From positions 62,001 to 126,000 of the forward strand of contig NZ_JPLE01000006.1 of assembly GCF_001010415.1 (NCBI RefSeq): a stretch of 64,000 nt of DNA, in the 5' to 3' direction. The stretch comes from Xanthomonas pisi DSM 18956. GTDB taxonomy: Bacteria; Pseudomonadota; Gammaproteobacteria; Xanthomonadales; Xanthomonadaceae. Both the position numbers and the translations under genes were made by a program. Below are positions 43,403 through 53,363 of this stretch, piece by piece. The notes beneath the pieces are model-generated. The model was not told where the DNA came from, ran no database searches, and saw nothing but the letters and a program-made list of their open reading frames with translations. How positions within the stretch are numbered: position 1 is the first letter of the stretch; every line of letters begins with the position of its first letter.

Positions 43403-44614
43403 TCACCCCTGCGTCGGCGTCGCCGCGGCGCGCGTCCTGATCGGCGATTCGCGCATCGGCATCCCGAACAGTGGGCGCAGCCAGCGCACGCGTCGGATCA
43501 GGTATTCGTGCAACAGTAGACAACCGGCGACCGTGGCGGCCAACACCAGCGCTGGTTCCAGCCACGGCCCCAGGTGCAACGGCGCCAACCAGTACAGCGC
43601 CACGATGATCAGGCTCTGATGCAGGATGTACCAGGGGAATACGGCCTGGGTGCAGTAGGGCAGCCACGCGAACGGGCGGTTCAAGCCATGCCTTGCCCAG
43701 CCAAACAGGGTCAGCAGCGCCAGCCAGGTATAGGCTGCGCGCGCCAGCCGCTCGACCACGTCCCAGCGAATGGCCGCCAGCATTTCGGACAACTGCGCAG
43801 GATCGAGCGATCGGCCCAACTGGCGGATGCTCAGCTCGGTGGCGATCGCCAGCAGCGCGGCGATCAGGGTTGGCCAACGCAGCTGCACGGCCCATGTCCA
43901 GAAGCGTGCGTTGTTGGCCAGCGCATACCCCAGCACGAATAACGGAAACGACTCGGCATGCACGAACCAGTCGCCGACCAGGGCGTGGGTCGGCGGGTGA
44001 CGCGGCAGCACCCACAGCACGCAAACGGCCTCCCACAGAATGGGTGCCAGCAGCAGGGCCGGCAGCGCGATGGGCGCCGGCAACGCGGGCAGACTCGCCG
44101 GCAGCCTGCGGCCCAGCGCGACCATCGCCATCAGTAACCCGGTGTAGGGCAGCAGATAGGCCAGGTACCACAGATGGTTCCAGGTGATGCCGTGTTCCCA
44201 GCCATCGAAGCTGCCGGCCGGCCACGGCCGGACCTGCCAATAGCGCAGCAGGAAATTGCCGAAGCCGGGCTCGACCTTGCCATTGCTGACACCCTGGCAG
44301 TAGGCCTGCACCGCCACCACCACGAACATGCCGAACAGCAGCGGGGGCAATAACCGGCCACAACGCCGCCAGGCGAACCGCCACGGGGCACGTCCTGCAC
44401 CTGCCAGGCCGATCGCGATGCCGGAGATCATGAACAGCAACGGCATCCGCCAGCGGTTGAGCGCAATCATCGGCGGCTGCAGCCACTGCGTGGTGTACGC
44501 ACTCTTTAAATGAAAGTCCCAGTCGGTCACGTAGGCCATGCCCACGTGATAGAGGATCAGCAGGGCGAAGGCGAAGACGCGCAGGGCATCGATATCGTGG
44601 CGGCGTTCGGTCAT
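43403..44614 (-). CDS. Acyltransferase-3-family membrane protein
   Basis: Integral membrane protein of 403 residues with about 10 hydrophobic helices. The N-terminus RRHDIDALRVFAFALLILYHVG carries the DxxRxxA-type motif and the His expected for acyltransferase_3 (OpgC/OafA-type) enzymes. RMPLLFMISG is also characteristic. These proteins transfer acyl groups to periplasmic or surface glycans. Substrate unknown. It is divergent from rpfD, and the two may share a promoter region at 44615-44772. Confidence 0.85.
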   Translation of the reverse strand: MTERRHDIDALRVFAFALLILYHVGMAYVTDWDFHLKSAYTTQWLQPPMIALNRWRMPLLFMISGIAIGLAGAGRAPWRFAWRRCGRLLPPLLFGMFVVVAVQAYCQGVSNGKVEPGFGNFLLRYWQVRPWPAGSFDGWEHGITWNHLWYLAYLLPYTGLLMAMVALGRRLPASLPALPAPIALPALLLAPILWEAVCVLWVLPRHPPTHALVGDWFVHAESFPLFVLGYALANNARFWTWAVQLRWPTLIAALLAIATELSIRQLGRSLDPAQLSEMLAAIRWDVVERLARAAYTWLALLTLFGWARHGLNRPFAWLPYCTQAVFPWYILHQSLIIVALYWLAPLHLGPWLEPALVLAATVAGCLLLHEYLIRRVRWLRPLFGMPMRESPIRTRAAATPTQG

Positions 44615-44772
44615 GTGAGCGGTGGTCGAGGAAGTGCACCCATCCTGCTCGCTGACCCCGATGGAGAAAGGGGGCAGGGGTGGAGATGCCGCGGCGCGGT
44701 GACCAGTTGCATCCTCCCAGGGACGAACTGGGAGCGGCGGGATGACGTTGTCGCGCTGTTGCGCAGGACTCT

Positions 44773-45723
44773 ATGATCGGCAGCTGCCAACTGCTGACGT
44801 CTGCAATGGAAACCATCGGGCCGCGCCCGCCGACACCTCAAGACGGTGCGCGTCACTTCGCCACGCGCTGGGCTGTGATGATCTGGTCGCTGGTGTTCTA
44901 CCTGAGCGCATTGGGCAACACGCTGACCATTTGGTTGGCGGGGCGGCGCGATGGCGAGGCGATCGTGCTGTGGCAGTTGCTGAGCTGGGAGCTGAGCAGC
45001 GCCACGACGTCGCTGCTGTTGCTGCCGGCGATGTTCTGGCTCTGCGCACGCTGGCCGCTGCATGCCGATGTCTGGCGTCGACGTGTGCCGCTGTACCTGG
45101 CCGCTGCGCTGGGCTGGTGGCTGGCGCACGTCGCCGGCATGGTGCTGTTGCGCAAACTGGTCTACGCGCTGGCTGGCAGCCACTACGACTTCGGTGGTTG
45201 GCCGCTGCAGTGGTTCTACGAGTTGTCCAAGGATCTGCGCACCTTTGCGATGCTGGTGGCGTTGCAGCACACGCTGGCCTGGTACGCGCGGCGCCGCCAG
45301 GGCGAGGCGCATCTGCTTGCGGCGCCGGACGAAGGCCCGCCGCAGGAACCGTTGGACCGTCCGGAACGCTTTCTGGTGCGCAAGCTCGGCCGCGACTTTT
45401 TGGTCGCCACGGCCGATATCGAATGGATCCAGGCCTCCGGCAACTACGTCAACTTGCGCGTGCGCGGCCACGATTACCCGCTCCGCAGCACGATGGCGGC
45501 GATCGAAGCCAGGCTGGACCCGGCGGTGTTCGTGCGGATCCATCGTAGCTACCTGGTCAATTTGAGCCAGGTACAGGCGATAGAACCGGTCGATTCCGGC
45601 GATGCCCGCGTGCATCTGCGCGACGCCACCGTGCTGCCGTGCAGTCGCAGCCATCTGGCAGATCTGCGCGCGCGGGCAGGGCGAGGGACCGCTGCGCCGC
45701 GGGCAGATGCGTTGACGGCCTGA
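44773..45723 (+). CDS. rpfD: RpfD, LytTR-domain membrane regulator
   Basis: Protein of 316 residues with about four membrane helices in residues 34-165 and a cytoplasmic LytTR DNA-binding domain at about 198-305 (RFLVRKLGRDFLVATADIEW then SGNYVNLRVRGHDYP and FVRIHRSYLVNLSQVQAI). AGGA lies 5 nt before ATG 44773; ATG 44806 is an alternative. It is the rpfD gene by position between recJ and prfB and by its architecture. LytTR proteins with an integral membrane part sense an unknown signal. Confidence 0.87.
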   Translation: MIGSCQLLTSAMETIGPRPPTPQDGARHFATRWAVMIWSLVFYLSALGNTLTIWLAGRRDGEAIVLWQLLSWELSSATTSLLLLPAMFWLCARWPLHADVWRRRVPLYLAAALGWWLAHVAGMVLLRKLVYALAGSHYDFGGWPLQWFYELSKDLRTFAMLVALQHTLAWYARRRQGEAHLLAAPDEGPPQEPLDRPERFLVRKLGRDFLVATADIEWIQASGNYVNLRVRGHDYPLRSTMAAIEARLDPAVFVRIHRSYLVNLSQVQAIEPVDSGDARVHLRDATVLPCSRSHLADLRARAGRGTAAPRADALTA

Positions 45724-45968
45724 GGCCGTGACCCTGTTGGCGGGGGAACTGGCTCACGGCATTGCGTCCCTGCGTCCCCGCCATCGCACCGTTGGCACGG
45801 CTGCCGCGAGTCGTGCGCGATGTGCCCGGACCGGAGTCCTTGCGGTCGAGTGCGGCAGGGAAGCGGTCGTCTGGACAATCGGCATTCAACGCACAGTGCC
45901 GAGGCAGGCGCGTTCCGCCACCGTCGCCCGCTTGCTAAACTAGCCAGCTTGTTTGCCGGAAGTCCGTC

Positions 45969-47094
45969 ATGATCGAAACCAATCCGATCCGCCAGCGCAT
46001 CACCGATCTCAACGATCGCGTGCTCTCGCTCAGGGGGTATCTTTGACTACGACGCCAAGAAAGAGCGTCTAGAGGAAGTCAGCCGGGAGCTGGAAAGCCC
46101 GGACGTGTGGAACGACGCCGAGCGTGCCCAGGCCCTGGGTCGCGAGCGCTCCATGCTGGAAAAGACCGTCATCGGCATCGCCGATGTACTGGCCGGTCTC
46201 ACCGATGCCGGCGATCTGCTGGAGCTGGCCGACAGCGAGCAGGACGAGGACACCGCCGTTGCGGTGATCGCCGATCTGGACAAGTACCAGACCCACGTCG
46301 AAAAGCTGGAATTCCAGCGCATGTTTTCCGGCCAGATGGACGGCGCCAACGCGTTCGTCGACATCCAGGCCGGTGCCGGCGGTACCGAGGCGCAGGACTG
46401 GGCCGAAATCCTGTTGCGCATGTATCTGCGCTGGGCCGAGTCGCGCGGTTGGAAGACCGAGCTGATGGAAGTGTCCGGCGGCGAAGTCGCTGGCATCAAG
46501 TCGGCCACCGTGCGCATCGAAGGCGAATACGCCTATGGCTGGTTGAAGACCGAGATCGGCGTGCACCGGCTGGTGCGCAAGTCGCCGTTCGATTCGGACA
46601 ACCGCCGGCATACCAGCTTCACCTCGGTGTTCGTGTCGCCGGAAGTGGACGACAACATCGAGATCGACATCAACCCGGCCGATCTGCGTACCGACGTGTA
46701 TCGCTCCTCCGGCGCCGGTGGTCAGCACGTCAACAAGACCGAATCGGCGGTGCGTATCACGCATATTCCGACCAATACCGTGGTCGCCTGCCAGACCGGC
46801 CGCAGCCAGCACCAGAACCGCGACAACGCGATGAAGATGCTGGCCGCCAAGCTGTACGAGCTGGAAGTGCAGAAGCGCAATGTCGAGCGCGACGCGCTGG
46901 AAGCCACCAAGTCCGACATCGGCTGGGGCAGCCAGATCCGCAACTACGTCCTGGACCAGAGCCGCATCAAGGATCTGCGTACCGGCATCGAACGCAGCGA
47001 CACGCAGAAAGTGCTGGACGGCGACCTGGACGAATTCGTCGAGGCCAGCCTCAAGGCCGGTCTGGCGGCAGGCTCCAAACGCCTGGATGCCTGA
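45969..47094 (+). CDS. prfB: Peptide chain release factor 2 with programmed +1 frameshift
   Basis: Recognises UGA/UAA and triggers peptide release. The reading frame opens at ATG 45969 and meets an in-frame TGA at 46044-46046; the ribosome shifts +1 at CTT-TGA-C and continues from 46045 to 47094, giving 374 residues. The frameshift signal is visible as the internal Shine-Dalgarno AGGGGG (46032-46037) shortly before CTTTGAC. The GGQ peptidyl-transferase motif is in [14 protein letters not shown]. Autoregulation by low RF2 levels follows from this design. lysS is downstream. Confidence 0.97.
46031..46047 (+). promoter_or_regulatory. RF2 programmed frameshift signal
   Basis: CAGGGGGTATCTTTGAC: internal Shine-Dalgarno AGGGGG, slippery CTT and the in-frame TGA followed by C. 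This is the canonical prfB +1 frameshift site. Confidence 0.96.
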
Positions 47095-47101
47095 CCCCCG
47101 C

Positions 47102-47131
47102 GCGAGGTCGCAGCGGATGCGACGGCCTCGC
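47102..47131 (+). terminator. Hairpin after prfB
   Basis: GCGAGG at 47102-47107 pairs with CCTCGC at 47126-47131, with an inner CGCA / TGCG pair. No T-tract follows. A weak terminator or mRNA structure between prfB and lysS. Confidence 0.3.
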
Positions 47132-47290
47132 ACGATGCTAGGCAGGCACCGCAGCGCCAGCCTACGTTGCGGCAGCAAGACCAGCGCAGGCGACCTGCGT
47201 GCGGCACCGTCAATGTAAGAGAGCCCGGCGCTGCCGGTGTCTCACTCCCCACCGGGCACGCGCCCGACCTCTAGCAGACCGATTCCCGCC

Positions 47291-48808
<1,518 letters not shown>

Positions 48809-48947
48809 CTTTTTTGTGCGAACCGCGTGCTCACGGCACGGATACTGCATATGCTAGGGCGGAGCCTCGGACAACGTCATGTCCGGGGAAGTCGACACAG
48901 TGGTCGACGTCACGCTTTTCCGTTCTCGGAATAGAGGAGCAACGGCT

Positions 48948-50084
48948 ATGCAGGATGTTTTAGGGAGTCCGGACGGCATGGTGTCGGCGGATACATGGGG
49001 AAGCTGGGCGGAAAAGGCGGATCTGGGATTGAACATCGTCATTGTCGATGACCAGATGTCTGCGCGAACGATGCTGCGCCATGTCATCGAGGACATCGCG
49101 CCGGAGCTGAAGGTCTACGACTTCGGCGATCCGCTCGACGCGTTGGCATGGTGCGAAGCCGGGCGCGTGGATCTGTTGCTGCTCGACTACCGCATGCCCG
49201 GGATGGATGGCCTGGAGTTCGCGCGGCGCCTGCGCCGGCTGCCCAGCCATCGCGATATTCCGATCATCCTGATCACCATCGTCGGCGACGAGCCGATCCG
49301 CCAGGCGGCGCTGGAAGCCGGGGTGATCGACTTCCTGGTCAAGCCGATCCGCCCGCGCGAGTTGCGGGCGCGCTGCTCCAATCTGTTGCAGCTGCGTCAG
49401 CAGAGCGAGAGCGTCAAGCAACGTGCGCTGTCGCTGGAACAACGCCTGCTGGCCAGCATGAACGAGGTCGAAGAGCGCGAACGCGAGACGCTGTCGCGGC
49501 TGGCGCGTGCGATCGAATACCGCGATTCGGGCACCAGTGCGTTCCTGGAGCGCATGTCGCATGTGGCCGGCCTGATCGCCGAACAGCTGGGCCTGTCGGA
49601 AGAGGAAGTGCGCATCATCGAGATGGCCGCACCGCTGCACGACATGGGCAAGATCGCCATTCCCGATTCGGTGCTGCTCAAGCCGGGCAAGCTCACCGAC
49701 GACGAGATGAGCGTGATGAAGCGTCACCCGCGGATCGGCTACGAGCTGCTCAGTGGCAGCCAGAACCGCTTCATCCAGGTCGGTGCCTTGATCGCGCTGC
49801 GTCACCATGAGCGCTACGACGGCACCGGGTATCCGGATGGCCTGGTCGGCGAGGCGATTCCGCTGGAAGCGCGCATCGTCGCAGTGGCCGATGTGTTCGA
49901 CGCCCTGCTGTCGCCGCGTCCGTACAAGGAAGCGTGGACGATGGACGCCGCGCTGGCCTATCTCTACGCGCAACGCGGTCGCCTGTTCGACCCGCGCTGC
50001 GTGGATGCGCTGCTGCGCGGCCGTGCGCAGCTGGACCAGATCTGCGGCGAATTCTCCACCGCATCGGCGCGACCCGGGGTGTGA
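48948..50084 (+). CDS. rpfG: RpfG, response regulator with HD-GYP c-di-GMP phosphodiesterase
   Basis: Output protein of DSF signalling, 378 residues. The receiver domain (about 28-145) has the phosphorylation site Asp80 in LLLLDYRMPG. The HD-GYP domain (about 180-365) has His231-Asp232 in HDMGKIAIPD and HHERYDGTGYPDG at 286-298. Active RpfG degrades cyclic di-GMP and raises virulence-factor synthesis. ATG 48948 was chosen because GAGGAG lies about 7 nt upstream; an earlier ATG at 48879 lacks one. rpfC starts 2 nt after its stop. Confidence 0.97.
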   Translation: MQDVLGSPDGMVSADTWGSWAEKADLGLNIVIVDDQMSARTMLRHVIEDIAPELKVYDFGDPLDALAWCEAGRVDLLLLDYRMPGMDGLEFARRLRRLPSHRDIPIILITIVGDEPIRQAALEAGVIDFLVKPIRPRELRARCSNLLQLRQQSESVKQRALSLEQRLLASMNEVEERERETLSRLARAIEYRDSGTSAFLERMSHVAGLIAEQLGLSEEEVRIIEMAAPLHDMGKIAIPDSVLLKPGKLTDDEMSVMKRHPRIGYELLSGSQNRFIQVGALIALRHHERYDGTGYPDGLVGEAIPLEARIVAVADVFDALLSPRPYKEAWTMDAALAYLYAQRGRLFDPRCVDALLRGRAQLDQICGEFSTASARPGV

Positions 50085-50086
50085 GC

Positions 50087-52258
50087 ATGTCAGGCATGCT
50101 ACGAGAAGTGCGCAACAGGCTCGCGCAGCGTCAAGACAGCGAGCATGGTCAGGCACTGATCCGCATTGCCATGGTGGCGTTGATCCTGGCTTATGAGGTG
50201 CTGTTCGCAAGCCGCTGGGCATTGCCGGCAACGCAGCTGGTTTATGTAGTCGGCCTGACGCTGCTCAGCCAGGCACTGGCGTTGGTGATCTTTACCTGGA
50301 TTGTGCTCAGGCCCCAGCGCTCGCATCCGCGCCGGGTCCTCGGCATGCTGGCCGACTACGGCCTGATGTCGATGGCCATGAGTGCGATCGGCGAACCGAT
50401 GGCCTGCATCTACGTCGTGGTGATGTGGGTGACCATCGGTAATGGTTTGCGCTTCGGTAACCGTTACCTCTATCTGGCCGTTGCCATGGCGATGGTCAGT
50501 TTTGGTGTCACGCTGTTGACCAACGACTATTGGGGACGCAATTTCGGTCTGGGAGTCGGGTTGTGGCTTGGCCTGGCGGCCATCCCGTTGTATCTGTCGG
50601 GCTTGCTCAACAAGCTGACCCGCGCAATGGCCGAAGCGCGGCGCGCCAGCGAAGCCAAGAGCCGCTTCCTGGCCAATATGAGCCATGAATTCCGCACTCC
50701 TCTCAATGGCCTTTCCGGGATGACCGAAGTCCTGGCAACGACACGCTTGGACGCCGAACAGCGCGAATGCGTCAGTACCATTCAGGCATCCGCTCGCAGC
50801 CTGCTTTCATTGGTCGAGGAAGTGCTCGATATCTCTGCCATCGAAGCCGGCAAGATTCGCGTCGAGCATCGCGACTTTTCACTCAGGGAGGTGGTCGCCA
50901 ACATCGATCTGATCCTGCAGCCGCAAGCCAAGGCGAAGTCGCTTGTCTATGGTGTGGTGGTTGCACCGGACGTTCCCGATTTGCTGAAGGGCGATGCCGG
51001 GCACCTGCGACAGATCGTGCTGAATCTGGCCGGCAATGCGGTCAAGTTCACTGACCGGGGACACGTCGATGTCAACGTAGGAGCGGTCGGGCGTCCTGCC
51101 GAGGGTAAAGTGCGGCTGCGTTTCGACATCATCGATACCGGGATCGGTGTGCCGGTCGACATGCGGCCGCGCTTGTTCGAGGCATTCGAGCAGGCAGACA
51201 ATGGGCTGGCGCGACGTTTCGAGGGCAGCGGCCTCGGAACCACGATCGCCAAAGGCCTGGTCGAATCGATGGGTGGTGAGATCGGTTTCGAAGAAAATCC
51301 CGGCGGCGGCAGCCATTTCTGGTTTGAATTGCCGTTCGACTATGCCGTCGAATCCAGTGCACCGGCGCTGCAGCCGATCGGCGGAGCGCGTGAGAGTGGA
51401 GAGGCCGGAAACGTCATCGCCTTCGCCGATCCGTTCCTGCGCCACCGAGCGCGCGTACGTACGCTGCAGATCCTGGTGGCGGATGATCACGCCGCCAACC
51501 GGATGGTTCTGCAACGGCTCCTGCAAAAGGCCGGGCACAAGGTGACCTGCGTCAACGGTGGGGAGCATGTACTGGATACGCTCGCCGAGACCGATTTCGA
51601 TGTGGCCATCGTCGACTTGCACATGCCGGGTGTCAGTGGCCTGGACCTGCTGAAGCAGTTGCGGGTGATGCAGGCTGGAGCTCAGCCTAAAACGCCGGTC
51701 GTCGTATTGAGTGCGGATGTGACGCCGGAAGCGATTCGTAGCTGCGAGCAGGCCGGCGCCTACGCATTCCTTGCCAAGCCGGTTGTTGCGGTGCGGTTGT
51801 TGGATACGCTCGCCGAGATTGCAACGCAGAGCAAGCTTCCGCCGCTCGGCCTTTTGCCTGTACGAACCGGATCGGTACCGGATGGCGTCCTCGATGTCAC
51901 CGTGCTCGACGAGCTGGCGTCTCTGGGCATGGGCAAGAACTTCGAGAAGGAGTTCATTCGTCAGTGCCTGAGTGATGCAGAAGCCTGCATCGCCGCAATG
52001 TCAGGTGATGCCCAGGCGTTGGAATGGGAGCGGCTGCGCGAGCATGCTCACGCAACGAAAGGTGTGGCGAGCAATCTCGGGTTGGTGGTGCTGGCAGAGC
52101 AGGGCGGGGAGCTGATGGGCATGTCCGATGCGCAGATCAAGTCCGAATGGCAGATGCGTGTGAATCAGCTTCAGCACAATTTGCAACTGGGTCGCGCCGC
52201 GCTGGAATCGCGCGCAAAAGCACGGTTCGAGAAAGGTTCGGGCGAAGACGCATCCTGA
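50087..52258 (+). CDS. rpfC: RpfC, hybrid sensor histidine kinase for DSF
   Basis: Inner-membrane sensor of 723 residues. The N-terminal input has about five helices (residues 20-180). The HisKA/HATPase_c kinase carries His200 in MSHEFRTPLNGL and the ATP-binding RFEGSGLGTTIAKG. A receiver domain has Asp510 in AIVDLHMPG and the HPt domain has His655 in HAHATKGVASNLG. Signal passes His200, Asp510, His655 and then RpfG. It also restrains RpfF by direct contact in X. campestris. No rpfH gene lies between rpfG and rpfC here. Confidence 0.97.
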   Translation: MSGMLREVRNRLAQRQDSEHGQALIRIAMVALILAYEVLFASRWALPATQLVYVVGLTLLSQALALVIFTWIVLRPQRSHPRRVLGMLADYGLMSMAMSAIGEPMACIYVVVMWVTIGNGLRFGNRYLYLAVAMAMVSFGVTLLTNDYWGRNFGLGVGLWLGLAAIPLYLSGLLNKLTRAMAEARRASEAKSRFLANMSHEFRTPLNGLSGMTEVLATTRLDAEQRECVSTIQASARSLLSLVEEVLDISAIEAGKIRVEHRDFSLREVVANIDLILQPQAKAKSLVYGVVVAPDVPDLLKGDAGHLRQIVLNLAGNAVKFTDRGHVDVNVGAVGRPAEGKVRLRFDIIDTGIGVPVDMRPRLFEAFEQADNGLARRFEGSGLGTTIAKGLVESMGGEIGFEENPGGGSHFWFELPFDYAVESSAPALQPIGGARESGEAGNVIAFADPFLRHRARVRTLQILVADDHAANRMVLQRLLQKAGHKVTCVNGGEHVLDTLAETDFDVAIVDLHMPGVSGLDLLKQLRVMQAGAQPKTPVVVLSADVTPEAIRSCEQAGAYAFLAKPVVAVRLLDTLAEIATQSKLPPLGLLPVRTGSVPDGVLDVTVLDELASLGMGKNFEKEFIRQCLSDAEACIAAMSGDAQALEWERLREHAHATKGVASNLGLVVLAEQGGELMGMSDAQIKSEWQMRVNQLQHNLQLGRAALESRAKARFEKGSGEDAS

Positions 52259-52264
52259 GCAGAA

Positions 52265-52283
52265 GCCCGGCAGTACGCCGGGC
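52265..52283. terminator. Hairpin between convergent rpfC and rpfF
   Basis: GCCCGGC at 52265-52271 pairs with GCCGGGC at 52277-52283 around a 5-nt loop. It lies 6 bp after the rpfC stop and about 33 bp from the rpfF stop on the other strand, so it may end both transcripts. Confidence 0.55.
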
Positions 52284-52315
52284 CTGATTCCCCTTACGGC
52301 ATGCTGTCATGCTAA

Positions 52316-53182
52316 TCAGGCAATTCCCTTTGCGGCTCTGCGCGTCTGCGCCTTTACCAGCCGATCCATCGTCTTGAGAGACTTTTCTCCCAGTTCCAGT
52401 GCGGCTTCCACCCATATCTGCGCGACCGCCAGCAGTTCGTCATGAGTGACCGGGTTGCACACCTGTCTTGCGCGATTCATCGCCAGATACGACTGAGGCG
52501 TGCGCTGCTGCTTGGTGATCAACTCATGGGTGGCATGGATGCCTTGCCCGCGAGGTACGAGCATATCCACAACTCCCATGGCGTACATTTCCTCGCTGCT
52601 GTAGACCCGCCCCTCAAGAATGATCCGTTCTGCCAATTGGGGCGATACGCGCCTGGACAGAAATGAGTAGGCGCCCATGCCCGGGAACAACCCGAACAAT
52701 ACTTCAGGCAATCCCAGGCCCACGCCTTCCTCGGCAATGATCGTGTGGCAAGACAGCGCCATCTCCAGCCCGCCGCCCAGCGCATCTCCCTGCAGAAGGG
52801 CAATGGTTCTGAAATTTCCAGTGAGTCCCTGATGGAACTGGAAAACGCCACTGACGCAACTCTGTGCGTATCGCAATAAGCCTTGTCGGTCGCGTGCGCG
52901 AATCATGTGGCCGAATAGATCCAGATCCCCGCCGAGATTGAATGCATTTGCGTCCGAGGCAAGAACGAGGCTGCGCAAACGGCCGGTTTCATGGGTGGGC
53001 GTGTCGGTAAGCGTACTCAGGTAACCGTGCATTTCCGTCATCAACTGCGGGCGGAAGCATGGCCTGATGCCCGTTGCTGCGTCGGCATGCATGAAGAGCC
53101 AATGCCCTGCATCCGCATGGCTTGCATGCGTGCGAATCGTGGATTGATTGATTTGAGGCTGCAGTTTTTCGATCATGCTCAT
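52316..53182 (-). CDS. rpfF: RpfF, DSF synthase (enoyl-CoA hydratase/thioesterase-like)
   Basis: Crotonase-fold enzyme of 288 residues that makes cis-2-unsaturated fatty acids (DSF, cis-11-methyl-2-dodecenoic acid) from 3-hydroxyacyl-ACP. The two catalytic glutamates are Glu140 in GGGLEMALSCH and Glu160 in GLGLPEVLFG, equivalent to Glu141 and Glu161 of X. campestris RpfF. The start ATG at 53182 is preceded by a purine-rich CTCGAGAAAAGCTC stretch. Convergent with rpfC and downstream of rpfB, separated by a hairpin, so it may also be transcribed from its own promoter. Confidence 0.96.
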   Translation of the reverse strand: MSMIEKLQPQINQSTIRTHASHADAGHWLFMHADAATGIRPCFRPQLMTEMHGYLSTLTDTPTHETGRLRSLVLASDANAFNLGGDLDLFGHMIRARDRQGLLRYAQSCVSGVFQFHQGLTGNFRTIALLQGDALGGGLEMALSCHTIIAEEGVGLGLPEVLFGLFPGMGAYSFLSRRVSPQLAERIILEGRVYSSEEMYAMGVVDMLVPRGQGIHATHELITKQQRTPQSYLAMNRARQVCNPVTHDELLAVAQIWVEAALELGEKSLKTMDRLVKAQTRRAAKGIA

Positions 53183-53282
53183 GAGCTTTTCTCGAGGAGG
53201 TCGCCCGCGGGAGAGTGTGGCGCAGCGGGCGGTGCGGACTCCACAAACGGATCCTACACCGGCGCTATCTGCCTGAACGCAA

Positions 53283-53310
53283 AGGGCTTTCCCATTGCTG
53301 GGAAAGCCCT
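53283..53310 (-). terminator. Hairpin between rpfB and rpfF
   Basis: Perfect 11-bp stem AGGGCTTTCCC / GGGAAAGCCCT with a 6-nt loop, 54 bp after the rpfB stop and 100 bp before the rpfF start. On the minus strand a short T-rich TTTGCGTT follows. It could attenuate read-through from rpfB into rpfF or act as an RNA-processing site. Confidence 0.6.
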
Positions 53311-53363
53311 CCGGTCTGACTCTTTCAGCGGGTTCTGAGATTCCCGCCAAGGCATGTCTGCAA

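Noticed and set aside
46044-46046. In-frame stop in prfB as a pseudogene or sequencing error
   Set aside because: The canonical RF2 frameshift signal surrounds it, and the downstream frame is complete.
48879-48947. Upstream ATG extension of rpfG
   Set aside because: No ribosome-binding site there, while 48948 has GAGGAG and gives the known 378-residue RpfG.
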